In this document: positions 1 to 7,892 of the stretch, in pieces
How positions within the stretch are numbered: position 1 is the first letter of the stretch
Layout: the number at the start of each line of letters is the position of its first letter
From: Microbispora oryzae
GTDB taxonomy: Bacteria > Actinomycetota > Actinomycetes > Streptosporangiales > Streptosporangiaceae
Direction: 5' to 3'
Assembly: GCF_017896165.1 (NCBI RefSeq)
Contig: NZ_JAFCNB010000014.1
Location: forward strand, 62,001 to 126,000
DNA: 64,000 nt
The notes under the pieces: model-generated
Database searches by the model: none
Seen by the model: the letters and a program-made list of their open reading frames with translations, nothing else
Told to the model about the DNA's origin: nothing
Translations under genes and position numbers: made by a program

Positions 1-520
1 AGACCGCGCTCGGGAGGATCAACGCCCACCACTGTCCGTAGCCGCCCAGCCCGGTGACCACCAGGAAGGTGGGGATCAGCCCGCCGCTGACGAACATCGT
101 GACGATGAGCAGCACCAGGATGAGGCGGTGCCCGAGCGAACGCGGACGCGACAGGCCATAGGCGCACAGGACCGAGACGACCATGGACAGCGCCGTGCCG
201 GCGACGGTGATGCCGAGGCTGACCATCAGCGCGGTGCGTACGGTCGGGTCGGTCAGCATCTCCCGGTAGGCCTGCAAGGTGAGGCCGTCGGGCCAGACGA
301 CGAGGCCGCCGGCCCGGTTGACGGCACCGGGCGTGGACAGGCTGGTCACCACGACGATCCACAACGGGACCAGCATGACCGCCAGCACCCCGCCGAGGGA
401 GAGGCCCTTGGCGGACTGGCCGGCGAGGGTCGGCCGCTCCTGCCACGGCCGGCGTTCCGCCCGCGCCCGCGGTGCCCTCGCCGTGCTCGTGCCGGTGCCG
501 ATGGTGAACACCTTGGTCAT
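1..520 (-). CDS. Carbohydrate ABC transporter permease, YtcP/LplC type (3' end cut by window)
   Basis: Second membrane subunit of a sugar importer of the CUT1 type. The visible 173 residues begin with a basic cytoplasmic tail, then a first membrane helix (about residues 42-60), a periplasmic stretch, and the conserved segment GGLIPTFLVVTGLGG near residue 143. That last motif is typical of LplC/YtcP permeases that work with LplB partners. The gene runs off the left edge, so the EAA loop that contacts the ATPase is not seen. The ATG overlaps the stop of the upstream permease as ATGA (517-520), which fixes the start and argues for translational coupling. It is the third gene of a leftward operon. 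Substrate is unknown; oligosaccharides or glycan fragments are usual for this subfamily. Confidence 0.88.
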   Translation of the reverse strand, partial: MTKVFTIGTGTSTARAPRARAERRPWQERPTLAGQSAKGLSLGGVLAVMLVPLWIVVVTSLSTPGAVNRAGGLVVWPDGLTLQAYREMLTDPTVRTALMVSLGITVAGTALSMVVSVLCAYGLSRPRSLGHRLILVLLIVTMFVSGGLIPTFLVVTGLGGYGQWWALILPSAV

Positions 521-1452
521 CTCCGGTACAGTCCGTCCTCGCCGAAGCAGTGCGCCAGCTTGTTGGCGCCCCAGATGAGCAGGAGCGATATCACGCTCTT
601 GAAGAGCCCGGCCGCCGCACCCAGGCTGTAGTCGGCCGTCGCGATGCCGTAGTAGAACGCATAGGTGTCGAGCACCTCCGCGCTCTCGTGGCCGACGGCG
701 TCGCGCTGGATGAGGAACTGCTCGAAGCCCACCGAGAGCGCATTTCCGAGGCGGAGCACCAGCATCAGCACGATCACTCCACGCAGGCCCGGAAGGGTGA
801 TGTGCCACATCCGCCTGAAGCGCCCGGCGCCGTCCACGGCCGCGGCCTCGTAGAGCCCGGGATTGACGGCGGACAGAGCGGCCAGGAAGACCACGATCCC
901 CCAGCCGGCCTCCTTCCAGACCACCTGCGAGGTGACAAGCAGCACGAAGGTGCTCGGATTGGTCGTGATGTCCCAGGTCTGCAGGTCGTGGGAGCGCAGG
1001 AACTGGTTGAGCGCGCCCGCACCGCCCAGCAACTGCTGAAATATCGTGATGACCAGCACCCATGAGAAGAAGTGCGGCAGGTAGACGACCGACTGGATGA
1101 AGTTGCGCATCCGCCCGCTGAGCACCGAGTTGAGCAGCAGCGCCAATGCGATCGGGATCGGGAAGAACAGGACCAGCTGGACCAGGCTGAGGTAGAGCGT
1201 GTTCTTCAGCGCGCCCCAGAACAGCGGGTCGGCGAACAGCCGGTGGAACTGGTCGAAGCCCGCCCAATCGCTGTTCCAGACCCCGGCCAGCGGGTCGTAG
1301 TACTGGAACGCGGTGAGCAGCCCGAACAGCGGGGCGTAGTTGAAGACGAGCAGCAGGACGACCGCGGGGACCACCATGATGAGCAGAGAGCGGTCGCGCC
1401 GCAGCCTGATCCGCCGGCCCGGACGCTCCTGCCACGAGCGCGGTGTGCTCAC
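517..1452 (-). CDS. Carbohydrate ABC transporter permease, LplB type
   Basis: First membrane subunit of the sugar importer, 311 residues. After a basic N-terminus there is a hydrophobic helix (LLIMVVPAVVLLLVFNYAPL), then the LplB-like segment GLLTAFQYYDPLAG and further helices. The cytoplasmic EAA-type loop that docks the ATPase is visible as EAAAVDGAGRFRRMWHITLP, close to the C-terminal third. A longer reading from 1527 is possible, but the GTG at 1452 overlaps the stop codon of the receptor gene (GTGA), matching the ATGA coupling at its other end, so 1452 is preferred. The operon holds no ATPase; actinomycetes commonly energise such importers with a shared MsiK-type ATPase encoded elsewhere, which is inference here. 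Confidence 0.92.
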   Translation of the reverse strand: MSTPRSWQERPGRRIRLRRDRSLLIMVVPAVVLLLVFNYAPLFGLLTAFQYYDPLAGVWNSDWAGFDQFHRLFADPLFWGALKNTLYLSLVQLVLFFPIPIALALLLNSVLSGRMRNFIQSVVYLPHFFSWVLVITIFQQLLGGAGALNQFLRSHDLQTWDITTNPSTFVLLVTSQVVWKEAGWGIVVFLAALSAVNPGLYEAAAVDGAGRFRRMWHITLPGLRGVIVLMLVLRLGNALSVGFEQFLIQRDAVGHESAEVLDTYAFYYGIATADYSLGAAAGLFKSVISLLLIWGANKLAHCFGEDGLYRR

Positions 1453-3107
1453 TGACCGGTGCCGTATTTGCTCAGCACGTTGTCGGTCATCCACTGCGTG
1501 AGCCGGTCGCCGCCGCCGGTCTTCCATGTGGAGACGGCGGCCTGGACCTCGGAGACCTTCGTTCTCCCGTGATAGCAGTCCTTGATGGCGTCCTCGACGG
1601 CCTGCGCCGCACTGGCCGCCGACAGTGACTGGGGCATGCTGATGTTCGTGTTCCAGAAGACCGGCTTGTAGAGCGCCTTGACGTTGGCGGCCTGCCAGGC
1701 GGCGTAGTCCCTGGTGACGATGCCGGCGCCGGGGTTACTGATCACGGCGGGCGGCGAGGCCAGGAACGGGAAGGTCATCGCCTGGACGAACTTCTTCCCG
1801 TCCTCGGTCGCGGTCGGAACCCCGTCCTTCATCGTGAAGTGGACGCCCTCGACCCCGAAGTTCACCATCGTGTACTCGGCCGAGCCGAAGGGAGCGGCCA
1901 GGTAGTCGGCGACCGCGAGCAGTTCCTCGATCTGGTCCGGCTTCAGCCTGTTGTTGAGATAGCTGATGACGTTCGTGGAGGGTCCCATGGCGACGCGGGG
2001 CGCGCTCGTGCCGTCCGCGGCGAAGAAGTCGAACGCGCCGCGGCGGTAGTCCTTGTCGGCGGCGGTGCCGGACTGGTGGTCGGCGAGGTTCCAGGCGCCG
2101 CTGCCGCCGCCACTGATCAGCACCTTCCCCGAGTAGAAGCGGGTGTCGGCATTCGCGTTCTGACCGGCGGCGGCGTCCGGATGCAGGTAGCCGGCCCGCG
2201 CCATGCGATGGTGCCAGTCGAGCGCCTCGAAGAACTGCGGCATCTCGTACTTGTGGATAAGCCTGCCGTCCCGGACATCCCACGTCAGGGGGACGTCCCA
2301 GGCGGGGAAGAGGTAGGTCCACACGTCGTCGAAGGCCCAGACGCCGCGTTTGGCGTCGGTCAGCTCCCTGCCCAGGTTCATCAGGTCGTCCGCCGACCGC
2401 ACCTGGTCGGCGGTGATTCCCTTCGCCTGCAGGACGTCCCGGCGGTGGAAGACGGCGCCGGCGATGACGAAGTCGCTGGAGAAGGAGGGGATGCCGTAGA
2501 GCTTGTCGCCCCACGCTCCGGTCTGCCAGGCGCCGGTCGGGATGGCGGCGAGGTTCGGATACCTCTTGATCTTGTCGCCCGCCAGGTAGGGCGTGAGGTC
2601 GGCGAGTTGCGTCCCAGCCAGCCCGCCGACGTTGAAGATGGAGTTCCACCAGGTCGGCAGCTGGATCCAGTCGGGCAGGCGCCTGGCGGCGGTCATCGTC
2701 GGGACGACGGTGTTGTAGTTGTTGCCGTCCGCCGGCTTCATGGTGAGGGTGACGCCCAGGGCCTTGTCCATGGCCTCGTAGAAGGAGTTCCCCGCAGGCG
2801 GCACGGTGCCCCAGAGCGGTGTGACGGCGGTGTAGCTCCCGCCCCGGCCCGGAGTTCCCTGGACGGTGGCGACCCGGCTTGCGGGGTAGGCCAGGAAGGC
2901 GGGATCGGTCGCGGCTCCGGCTCCGCCCGCCAAGGACGGGATGTCCGGCGTGACAGAGCCGCTGGGCACGTAGGACGGCAATGCCGCTCGCAGGCCCGCC
3001 CTGGTGTTCGTGCCGGCCTTCTGCCGGGCCGCGCCCCCGCAGGCGGCGAGGAGGGGAGTCGCCGCGGCGATGGCGACGAAGCTTCTGCGGTTCAACTCGG
3101 GTCTCAC
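1449..3107 (-). CDS. Extracellular solute-binding lipoprotein of a sugar ABC importer
   Basis: Receptor of the importer, 552 residues, in the size range of LplA-like binding proteins, which are longer than ordinary family 1 receptors. The N-terminus RPELNRRSFVAIAAATPLLAACGG combines a twin-arginine-like pair with a hydrophobic core and a lipobox (LAAC), so it should be exported and lipid-anchored. Long tryptophan- and tyrosine-rich stretches such as LPDWIQLPTWWNSIFNVGGL fit a sugar-binding cleft. The start is taken as GTG 3107 because AAGGGGA lies 9 bases upstream and because translation from farther upstream would bury the signal peptide. It is the first gene of the leftward operon, followed by the two permeases with 4-base overlaps. 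Confidence 0.9.
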   Translation of the reverse strand: MRPELNRRSFVAIAAATPLLAACGGAARQKAGTNTRAGLRAALPSYVPSGSVTPDIPSLAGGAGAATDPAFLAYPASRVATVQGTPGRGGSYTAVTPLWGTVPPAGNSFYEAMDKALGVTLTMKPADGNNYNTVVPTMTAARRLPDWIQLPTWWNSIFNVGGLAGTQLADLTPYLAGDKIKRYPNLAAIPTGAWQTGAWGDKLYGIPSFSSDFVIAGAVFHRRDVLQAKGITADQVRSADDLMNLGRELTDAKRGVWAFDDVWTYLFPAWDVPLTWDVRDGRLIHKYEMPQFFEALDWHHRMARAGYLHPDAAAGQNANADTRFYSGKVLISGGGSGAWNLADHQSGTAADKDYRRGAFDFFAADGTSAPRVAMGPSTNVISYLNNRLKPDQIEELLAVADYLAAPFGSAEYTMVNFGVEGVHFTMKDGVPTATEDGKKFVQAMTFPFLASPPAVISNPGAGIVTRDYAAWQAANVKALYKPVFWNTNISMPQSLSAASAAQAVEDAIKDCYHGRTKVSEVQAAVSTWKTGGGDRLTQWMTDNVLSKYGTGQ

Positions 3108-3190
3108 GGTGGGGGATGTCCCCTTCGAAGTCGGCGCGCTTCTGTGTTGCCGCGAGAGTAGTGACCTGTTTTCAGGGAGAACAAGAACAG

Positions 3191-3202
3191 TTCGTAAACG
3201 AA
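3191..3202. promoter_or_regulatory. Inverted repeat, possible operator of the sugar importer
   Basis: TTCGTAAACGAA has 5-base inverted arms (TTCGT/ACGAA) around AA, in an AT-rich pocket 84-95 bases upstream of the receptor-gene start. Size and place fit a LacI- or GntR-type operator controlling a sugar operon. No regulator gene is adjacent, so the assignment is inference. Confidence 0.3.
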
Positions 3203-3394
3203 ACTTTCCACGGCCTGGTCGGACAACTGTCCCTCGATGAAACAATCACGGTCCTGACGGTCAGGGGACGAGGGAGGAGTGGTTCTCCTCCTCCTGGACG
3301 AAGCGCCGTACGGGCCGGGCCCCCTCCCGCGGAGCCCGGGTCCGGGAGGGTCGCTGCGGCCGCCCGGCGCGCCCGGGCGGCGGCGCCGGAACCG

Positions 3395-3410
3395 GGGACC
3401 TTGGTCCTTC
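3395..3410 (+). promoter_or_regulatory. DosR/DevR-like box upstream of adhE
   Basis: GGGACCTTGGTCCTTC is a near-palindrome that follows the core of the mycobacterial DosR box (TTSGGGACTNNNGTCCCSAA): GGGAC, a 4-base spacer, then GTCC. Its core recurs in reverse complement at 12591-12606 upstream of narK, and related sites lie upstream of pflB and near the universal stress gene. It sits 93 bases upstream of the preferred adhE start. No DosR or DosS gene is in the window, so the regulator is inferred. Confidence 0.55.
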
Positions 3411-3502
3411 GGGGCGGGGCCCTTGCGCAGCGGTGCGGTCGCGGCGACCCCAGAAGGATGAAGGTGACAAGCCTGCCGACCCAGCCCCACGAGGTGATCC
3501 AG

Positions 3503-6139
3503 ATGACCGACTCCCCGGCCGGAGCGGCCCTGCCCGCCGGCGTGCACGCCGCGATCGACACGCTGGTGACCGGCGCGCTGAAGGCACTGACGGAGTACGA
3601 GTCCTTCACCCAGGAGCAGGTCGACCACATCGTCAAGAAGGCGTCCGTCGCCGCACTGGACCGGCACGCCGCGCTCGCCCGCCTGGCGGTCGAGGAGACC
3701 GGCCGCGGCCTGTTCGAGGACAAGGCGGTCAAGAACATCTTCGCCTGCGAGCACGTGACCCACAGCATGGCCGGCCTCAAGACGGTCGGAGTGGTGTCCC
3801 GCGACGAGATCAACGGCATCGTCGAGATCGCGGATCCCGTCGGGGTGGTCTGCGGCGTCACCCCGGTCACCAATCCCACCTCGACCACGATCTTCAAGGC
3901 CCTGCTGGCGCTGAAGACCCGCAACCCCATCGTGTTCGCGTTCCACCCCGCGGCCCAGCGCTGCAGCGCCGAGGCGGCCAGGATCGTCCGCGACGCCGCC
4001 GTCGCCGCCGGCGCGCCCGAGCACTGCGTCCAGTGGATCGAGGAACCATCGCTGGAGGCGACCGGCGCGCTGATGCGCCACGAAGGCGTGTCGGTCATCC
4101 TCGCCACCGGCGGGAACGCCATGGTCAGGGCCGCGTACTCGGCGGGTAAGCCGGCTCTGGGCGTGGGGGCGGGCAACGTCCCCGCCTACATCGAGCGGAC
4201 GGCCAAGCTGCGCCGGGCGGTGCACGACGTCGTGCTGTCCAAGACGTTCGACAACGGCATGATCTGCGCGTCCGAACAGGCCGTCATCCTCGACGAGGAG
4301 ATCTACGACGCCGCGCTTGGCGAGTTCGCCCGGCTGCACGCCCACGTCGCCACGCCGCAGGACAAGGCGAAGCTGGAGGAGTTCGTGTTCGGGGTGACGG
4401 CCCGCGGCGCCTCCTGCTCCGAGGCCAGGCTCAACCCGGACGTCGTGGGGCGTTCCCCGCACTGGATCGCCGAGCAGGCCGGGTTCGCCGTGCCGCAGGA
4501 CACCTCCCTGATCCTCGTCCCGGTGGATGAGGTCGGCCCGCGCGAGCCGCTGACCAGGGAGAAGCTGTGCCCCGTGCTCGCCGTACTGCGGTCCCGCACC
4601 CGGGAGGAGGGCCTGGCCCTCGCCGAGCGCATGGTCGAGTTCGACGGCCTCGGGCACAGCGCCGTCATCCACACCGAGGACGCCGCGCTCGCCGAAAGGT
4701 ACGGCACCAGGGTCAAGGCGGTGCGGGTGATCTGGAACGCCCCCGCCTCCCAGGGCGGCATCGGCGACATGTACAACGCGTTCCTGCCCTCGCTGACCCT
4801 GGGCTGCGGCAGCTACGGGCACAACTCGGTGTCGAACAACGTCTCGGCGGTCAACCTGATCAACATCAAGCGGATCGGGCGGCGCAACAACAACCTGCAG
4901 TGGTTCAAGGTCCCACCGAAGATCTACTTCGAGCCGAACGCGATCCGCTACCTGGTGGACATGCCGGATGTGCACCGTGTCACGATCGTCGCCGACGCCG
5001 TCATGACCCGGCTGGGATACGTCGACCGCGTCACCGACGTGCTGCGGCGGCGCGGTGAGCGGGTGGCTCTGCAGATCATCGACGACGTGGAGCCCGAACC
5101 GAGCGTGGCGACCGTCGACAGGGGCGCCGACCTCATGCGCGCCTTCGGGCCCGACACCATCGTCGCCCTCGGCGGCGGCTCGGTGATGGACGCGGCCAAG
5201 GTGATGTGGCTGCGCTACGAGCACCCTGAAGTCGTCTTCGCGGACATGAAGGAGAAGTTCTTCGACGTACGCAAGCGCGCCTTCCGCTTCCCGGCCCTGG
5301 GCGAGCTCGCCCGTCTCGTGTGCGTGCCGACCACCTCGGGCACGGGAGCGGAGGTCACGCCGTTCGCCGTAATCACCGACACGGCGACGGGCAAGAAGTA
5401 TCCGCTGGCCGACTACGCGCTGACCCCGAGCGTCGCGATCGTGGACCCGGTCCTCGCCGCCGACCTGCCCCGGGTGGTCACCGCCGACAGCGGCTTCGAC
5501 GCCCTCACCCACGCCGTCGAGTCGTACGTGTCGGTGTACGCCAACGACTTCACCGACGGCCCGGCCCTGCACGCCATCAGGATCATCTTCCGGTATCTGG
5601 AGCGTGCGGTCACCCGCGGCGCCGCCGACCCGGAGGCCAGGGAGAAGATGCACAACGCCGCCACGATCGCCGGAATGGCCTTCGGCAACGCCTTCCTCGG
5701 CATCGTGCACGCCATGTCGCACACGCTCGGCGCCACCTTCCACGTGGCCCACGGACGCACGAACGCCATCCTGCTGCCACACGTCATCCGCTACAACGGC
5801 ACCGTCCCGTCGAAGTTGTCGGGGTGGCCCAAGTATGAGGACTACCGGGCACCGGAGCGGTTCCAGGAAATCGCCCGGACGCTGGGGCTCCCCGCGGCCA
5901 CGCCGGCCGAAGGGGTCGAGTCGCTCGCCGCGGCCATCGAGCGCCTGCGCGACGCGGCCGGGATCGAGCGGTCCTTCCAGGACATCGGCGTCGACGAGAA
6001 GGCGTTCGTCGACGCGCTCCCGCAGCAGGCGCTCAACGCGTACGAGGACCAGTGCGCGCCGGCCAACCCCCGGATGCCCATGCTGGAGGACATGCAGGCG
6101 CTGATGCGGGCCGCCTACTACGGGCGTCCCGCGGAGTAG
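3503..6139 (+). CDS. adhE: Bifunctional acetaldehyde-CoA/alcohol dehydrogenase
   Basis: Reduces acetyl-CoA to acetaldehyde and then ethanol with NADH, reoxidising NADH when oxygen is short. At 878 residues it has the usual AdhE length. The N-terminal half is an aldehyde dehydrogenase domain with the catalytic cysteine in NGMICASEQ (Cys255; Cys246 in E. coli). After the linker FKVPPKIYFEPNAIRYL comes an iron-dependent alcohol dehydrogenase domain with the nucleotide motif GGGSVMDAAK and metal-binding residues in DSGFDALTHAVESY and GIVHAMSHTLGATFHVAHG. ATG 3503 has GAGGTGATC 5-6 bases upstream. ATG 3458 would add 15 residues but its purine run touches the start codon. With the pfl genes at 8.8-11.9 kb it forms a formate/ethanol fermentation route, and a DosR-like box lies upstream. 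Confidence 0.95.
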   Translation: MTDSPAGAALPAGVHAAIDTLVTGALKALTEYESFTQEQVDHIVKKASVAALDRHAALARLAVEETGRGLFEDKAVKNIFACEHVTHSMAGLKTVGVVSRDEINGIVEIADPVGVVCGVTPVTNPTSTTIFKALLALKTRNPIVFAFHPAAQRCSAEAARIVRDAAVAAGAPEHCVQWIEEPSLEATGALMRHEGVSVILATGGNAMVRAAYSAGKPALGVGAGNVPAYIERTAKLRRAVHDVVLSKTFDNGMICASEQAVILDEEIYDAALGEFARLHAHVATPQDKAKLEEFVFGVTARGASCSEARLNPDVVGRSPHWIAEQAGFAVPQDTSLILVPVDEVGPREPLTREKLCPVLAVLRSRTREEGLALAERMVEFDGLGHSAVIHTEDAALAERYGTRVKAVRVIWNAPASQGGIGDMYNAFLPSLTLGCGSYGHNSVSNNVSAVNLINIKRIGRRNNNLQWFKVPPKIYFEPNAIRYLVDMPDVHRVTIVADAVMTRLGYVDRVTDVLRRRGERVALQIIDDVEPEPSVATVDRGADLMRAFGPDTIVALGGGSVMDAAKVMWLRYEHPEVVFADMKEKFFDVRKRAFRFPALGELARLVCVPTTSGTGAEVTPFAVITDTATGKKYPLADYALTPSVAIVDPVLAADLPRVVTADSGFDALTHAVESYVSVYANDFTDGPALHAIRIIFRYLERAVTRGAADPEAREKMHNAATIAGMAFGNAFLGIVHAMSHTLGATFHVAHGRTNAILLPHVIRYNGTVPSKLSGWPKYEDYRAPERFQEIARTLGLPAATPAEGVESLAAAIERLRDAAGIERSFQDIGVDEKAFVDALPQQALNAYEDQCAPANPRMPMLEDMQALMRAAYYGRPAE

Positions 6140-6176
6140 CCCCTTCCGCCTCCGGACGCATCTGTCCCGCTCCCTG

Positions 6177-6527
6177 TCAGACGGGCGGCGATGCGCGTTC
6201 CGGCGCCGAGGATGAGGGCGGTGCCGATTCGCCCGGTCGTCTCGCCGGCGGCCGATGCAGGCCGAGGCGGCCAGGAAGCGGCTTCACCACTGCCGTGAGC
6301 TCGTGGGGAGCGGGGCGGCGGGTCACCATGAAGAGCGTGAGGCGGCCGGGCAGCGGCACGGCCGATACGCGGTCTCCTTCCTGGGCGTAGGCGAGCCCGA
6401 GCCCGCGGGGCAGGACGGCCGGGCATTTCCGTAGCCGCGCGAGCCGTAGCGTGGCCGCGGACATGTCGTAGGTGTAGGCGACGACGTCGAGGTCGGCGAA
6501 CGGCCGCCGGCCGCCTCTCATCGGCAC
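6177..6527 (-). CDS. Small hypothetical protein, doubtful
   Basis: An open frame of 116 residues (GTG 6527, or ATG 6521) that I do not recognise. The first 75 residues (for example DLDVVAYTYDMSAATLRLAR and GDRVSAVPLPGRLTLFMV) look more protein-like than the proline- and serine-rich tail. It could be a small gene, a gene remnant, or chance. It lies between adhE and a decayed MFS gene, in a stretch of reduced coding order (6140-6570), and no clear ribosome-binding site precedes it. Confidence 0.25.
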   Translation of the reverse strand: MPMRGGRRPFADLDVVAYTYDMSAATLRLARLRKCPAVLPRGLGLAYAQEGDRVSAVPLPGRLTLFMVTRRPAPHELTAVVKPLPGRLGLHRPPARRPGESAPPSSSAPERASPPV

Positions 6528-6570
6528 GGCTCTACCGAATCATCACCACGAACGATCACGAGCTCGCTGC

Positions 6571-7191
6571 TTGACATCCATAGGAGCATCCACGGGCAGA
6601 TCCCTCGCCTGCGTACTCGCGGTCCAGGTGGCCGGCCTGCTCGTTGTTCCGGTCGGTGCGGCCATCGGCACGGTGAGCGCGGTTCACCTCGTCACCGCCG
6701 GCGTCGTCACCGGAAGTGCCACCGCTCTGAGCCGGGCCGGGGCAACGCGCCTTGCTCTCGGACATCTGCGACAGCCTTGGTTCCACTGTCGCGACGAAGA
6801 TGCTGGCCTGGCAGGATTTCACGCACCGCGTCACGATGATTCTGGCGCCGCCCGCGGCGGGATGGGCTGTCGCGATCGGCGGGCCGTTGCCTCTGCTCTG
6901 GGCCGAGGCCATCGGTGTCGGTGCGGGAGCGGCCCTCCTGTTCACCTTTCGCGGCGGCGTGACGCATGCCGCGCCCGCCCACCCGGCCGATGCCCCGGCG
7001 CTGCGTCAGGTGCTGGCGCGGCACAGGGACATCCGGCGTGCGGTGACCATGTCGGGAGTAGGCGGGCTCGGATGGTTCGCCTTCACGCTCGGTCTCGCGG
7101 TCCTCGGCAGATCCTCGTCGCGCTCCTCGCCGGGCTGTGGCCGAGAACGCGACGCCCGGTCCCATCTTGCCCACCCGTCACTTGTCCCTGA
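6571..7191 (+). pseudogene. Decayed MFS permease remnant with frameshifts
   Basis: Two reading frames together give a membrane-protein remnant. Frame one (from about 6600) reads SLACVLAVQVAGLLVVPVGA and onward to SATALSRAG near 6740. The sense then continues in the next frame as QRALLSDICDSLG through ILAPPAAGWAVAIGGPLPLLW to FAFTLGLAVLG near 7100, and returns to the first frame as ILVALLAGLW before a stop. Reading through requires dropping one G in the GGGG run around 6739 and another shift near 7110. Hydrophobic helices alternate with short loops as in MFS transporters, but both ends are missing (a whole MFS protein has about 400 residues). Sequencing error could explain one shift, not the missing ends. 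Confidence 0.6.
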
Positions 7192-7239
7192 TCGCCTGCG
7201 ACCACTGACCAGGGGGTCTTGTCCAGAGTCCGGGCTCTG

Positions 7240-7713
7240 TCAGCCGAGAGCGGCCTGCCCCGGCGTGCCGGCTCGAGCGCGGACCGCCTCGATCGCCTCC
7301 CACTCGGCGGTGCTCAGGGAGGCCAGCGCCGCCGGGAACACCCCGTCCTGTTCTTTGAGGATGTGGGCGCGCAGCAGATTCAGGATGTCGAGCAGCCTGA
7401 GTGGCCAACCAGGGTTGGCGGGTGTGCCGTGCTCGGCCTCGCCGAGGACGGCCTCGATGAGCCGGTGTTCCGCTTTCAGCCCCGCGATATGGTCGGGAAA
7501 CTCCACGGCCATGGCGGGGAACAGGCCGTGCTCCTCGACCTCGGTGTGCGGGCCGAGGACCACGGCGATTCGCCTGGCGATGGCGGCCATCGTGTCCACG
7601 TCGCCGGCTGTATACGCCGTGCGCGCGTCTCCGATCAGGTCGACCACCACATCGTGCTCACGGGTCAGTTCGTCGATCACGGTCAGGGCCTGGCAGCCGC
7701 AGTACTCACACAT
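7240..7713 (-). CDS. Hemerythrin HHE-domain protein
   Basis: A 157-residue protein with the four-helix hemerythrin-like pattern, predicted to bind a di-iron centre that senses or stores O2 or handles NO or iron. Candidate ligands are His20 (REHD), His56 and Glu60 (HTEVEEHG), His83 (AEHRLIEAVL) and His117 with Asp123 (HILKEQDGVFP). The extreme N-terminus MCEYCGC is cysteine-rich, a feature I see in actinomycete relatives, and may add a redox or metal site. ATG 7713 is chosen because the cysteine motif follows at once; longer frames run into the shared promoter. It is divergent from the universal stress gene, and the 179 bases between them hold DosR-like half-sites, which supports a role in low oxygen. 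Confidence 0.85.
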   Translation of the reverse strand: MCEYCGCQALTVIDELTREHDVVVDLIGDARTAYTAGDVDTMAAIARRIAVVLGPHTEVEEHGLFPAMAVEFPDHIAGLKAEHRLIEAVLGEAEHGTPANPGWPLRLLDILNLLRAHILKEQDGVFPAALASLSTAEWEAIEAVRARAGTPGQAALG

Positions 7714-7792
7714 GTGTTTCCGATCCTCGACAGGTGCTCGATATCGCTCTCCACTCACTCCAACGTTGCCCGGTCTTCGGCTTGGAGGGACA

Positions 7793-7819
7793 GGGACCTT
7801 GGACGGGCGGAAGGTCCCC
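7793..7819. promoter_or_regulatory. Inverted DosR-like half-sites between hemerythrin and stress-protein genes
   Basis: GGGACCTT (7793-7800) and AAGGTCCC (7811-7818) form an 8-base inverted repeat with a 10-base spacer. The left arm continues as GGGACCTTGGAC, one base short of the full GGGACCTTGGTC core seen upstream of adhE. The element is 74 bases upstream of the ATG at 7893 and could serve both divergent genes. Regulator binding is inferred. Confidence 0.45.
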
Positions 7820-7892
7820 CGCGGCGGTGACCAGTGGCCCTGCACCCCGCTCGGCGCGGGCGGTCGAATGGAGGCGGACACCAGGAGGAGTC

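Larger units (their letters stand above)
3108..3502. promoter_or_regulatory. Divergent control region between sugar importer and adhE
   Basis: This 395-base stretch separates two divergent genes and carries no convincing gene. The left third (about 3160-3210) is much richer in A and T than its surroundings and probably holds the promoter of the importer operon. The right two thirds are extremely GC-rich and contain the DosR-like box at 3395-3410. Open frames across it are unlikely to be coding: they start in the promoter and lack ribosome-binding sites. Confidence 0.5.

Noticed and set aside
3104-5782. An 892-codon open frame antisense to adhE
   Set aside because: It mirrors the codon pattern of adhE and has no recognisable motif. 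The plus-strand gene has all catalytic residues.
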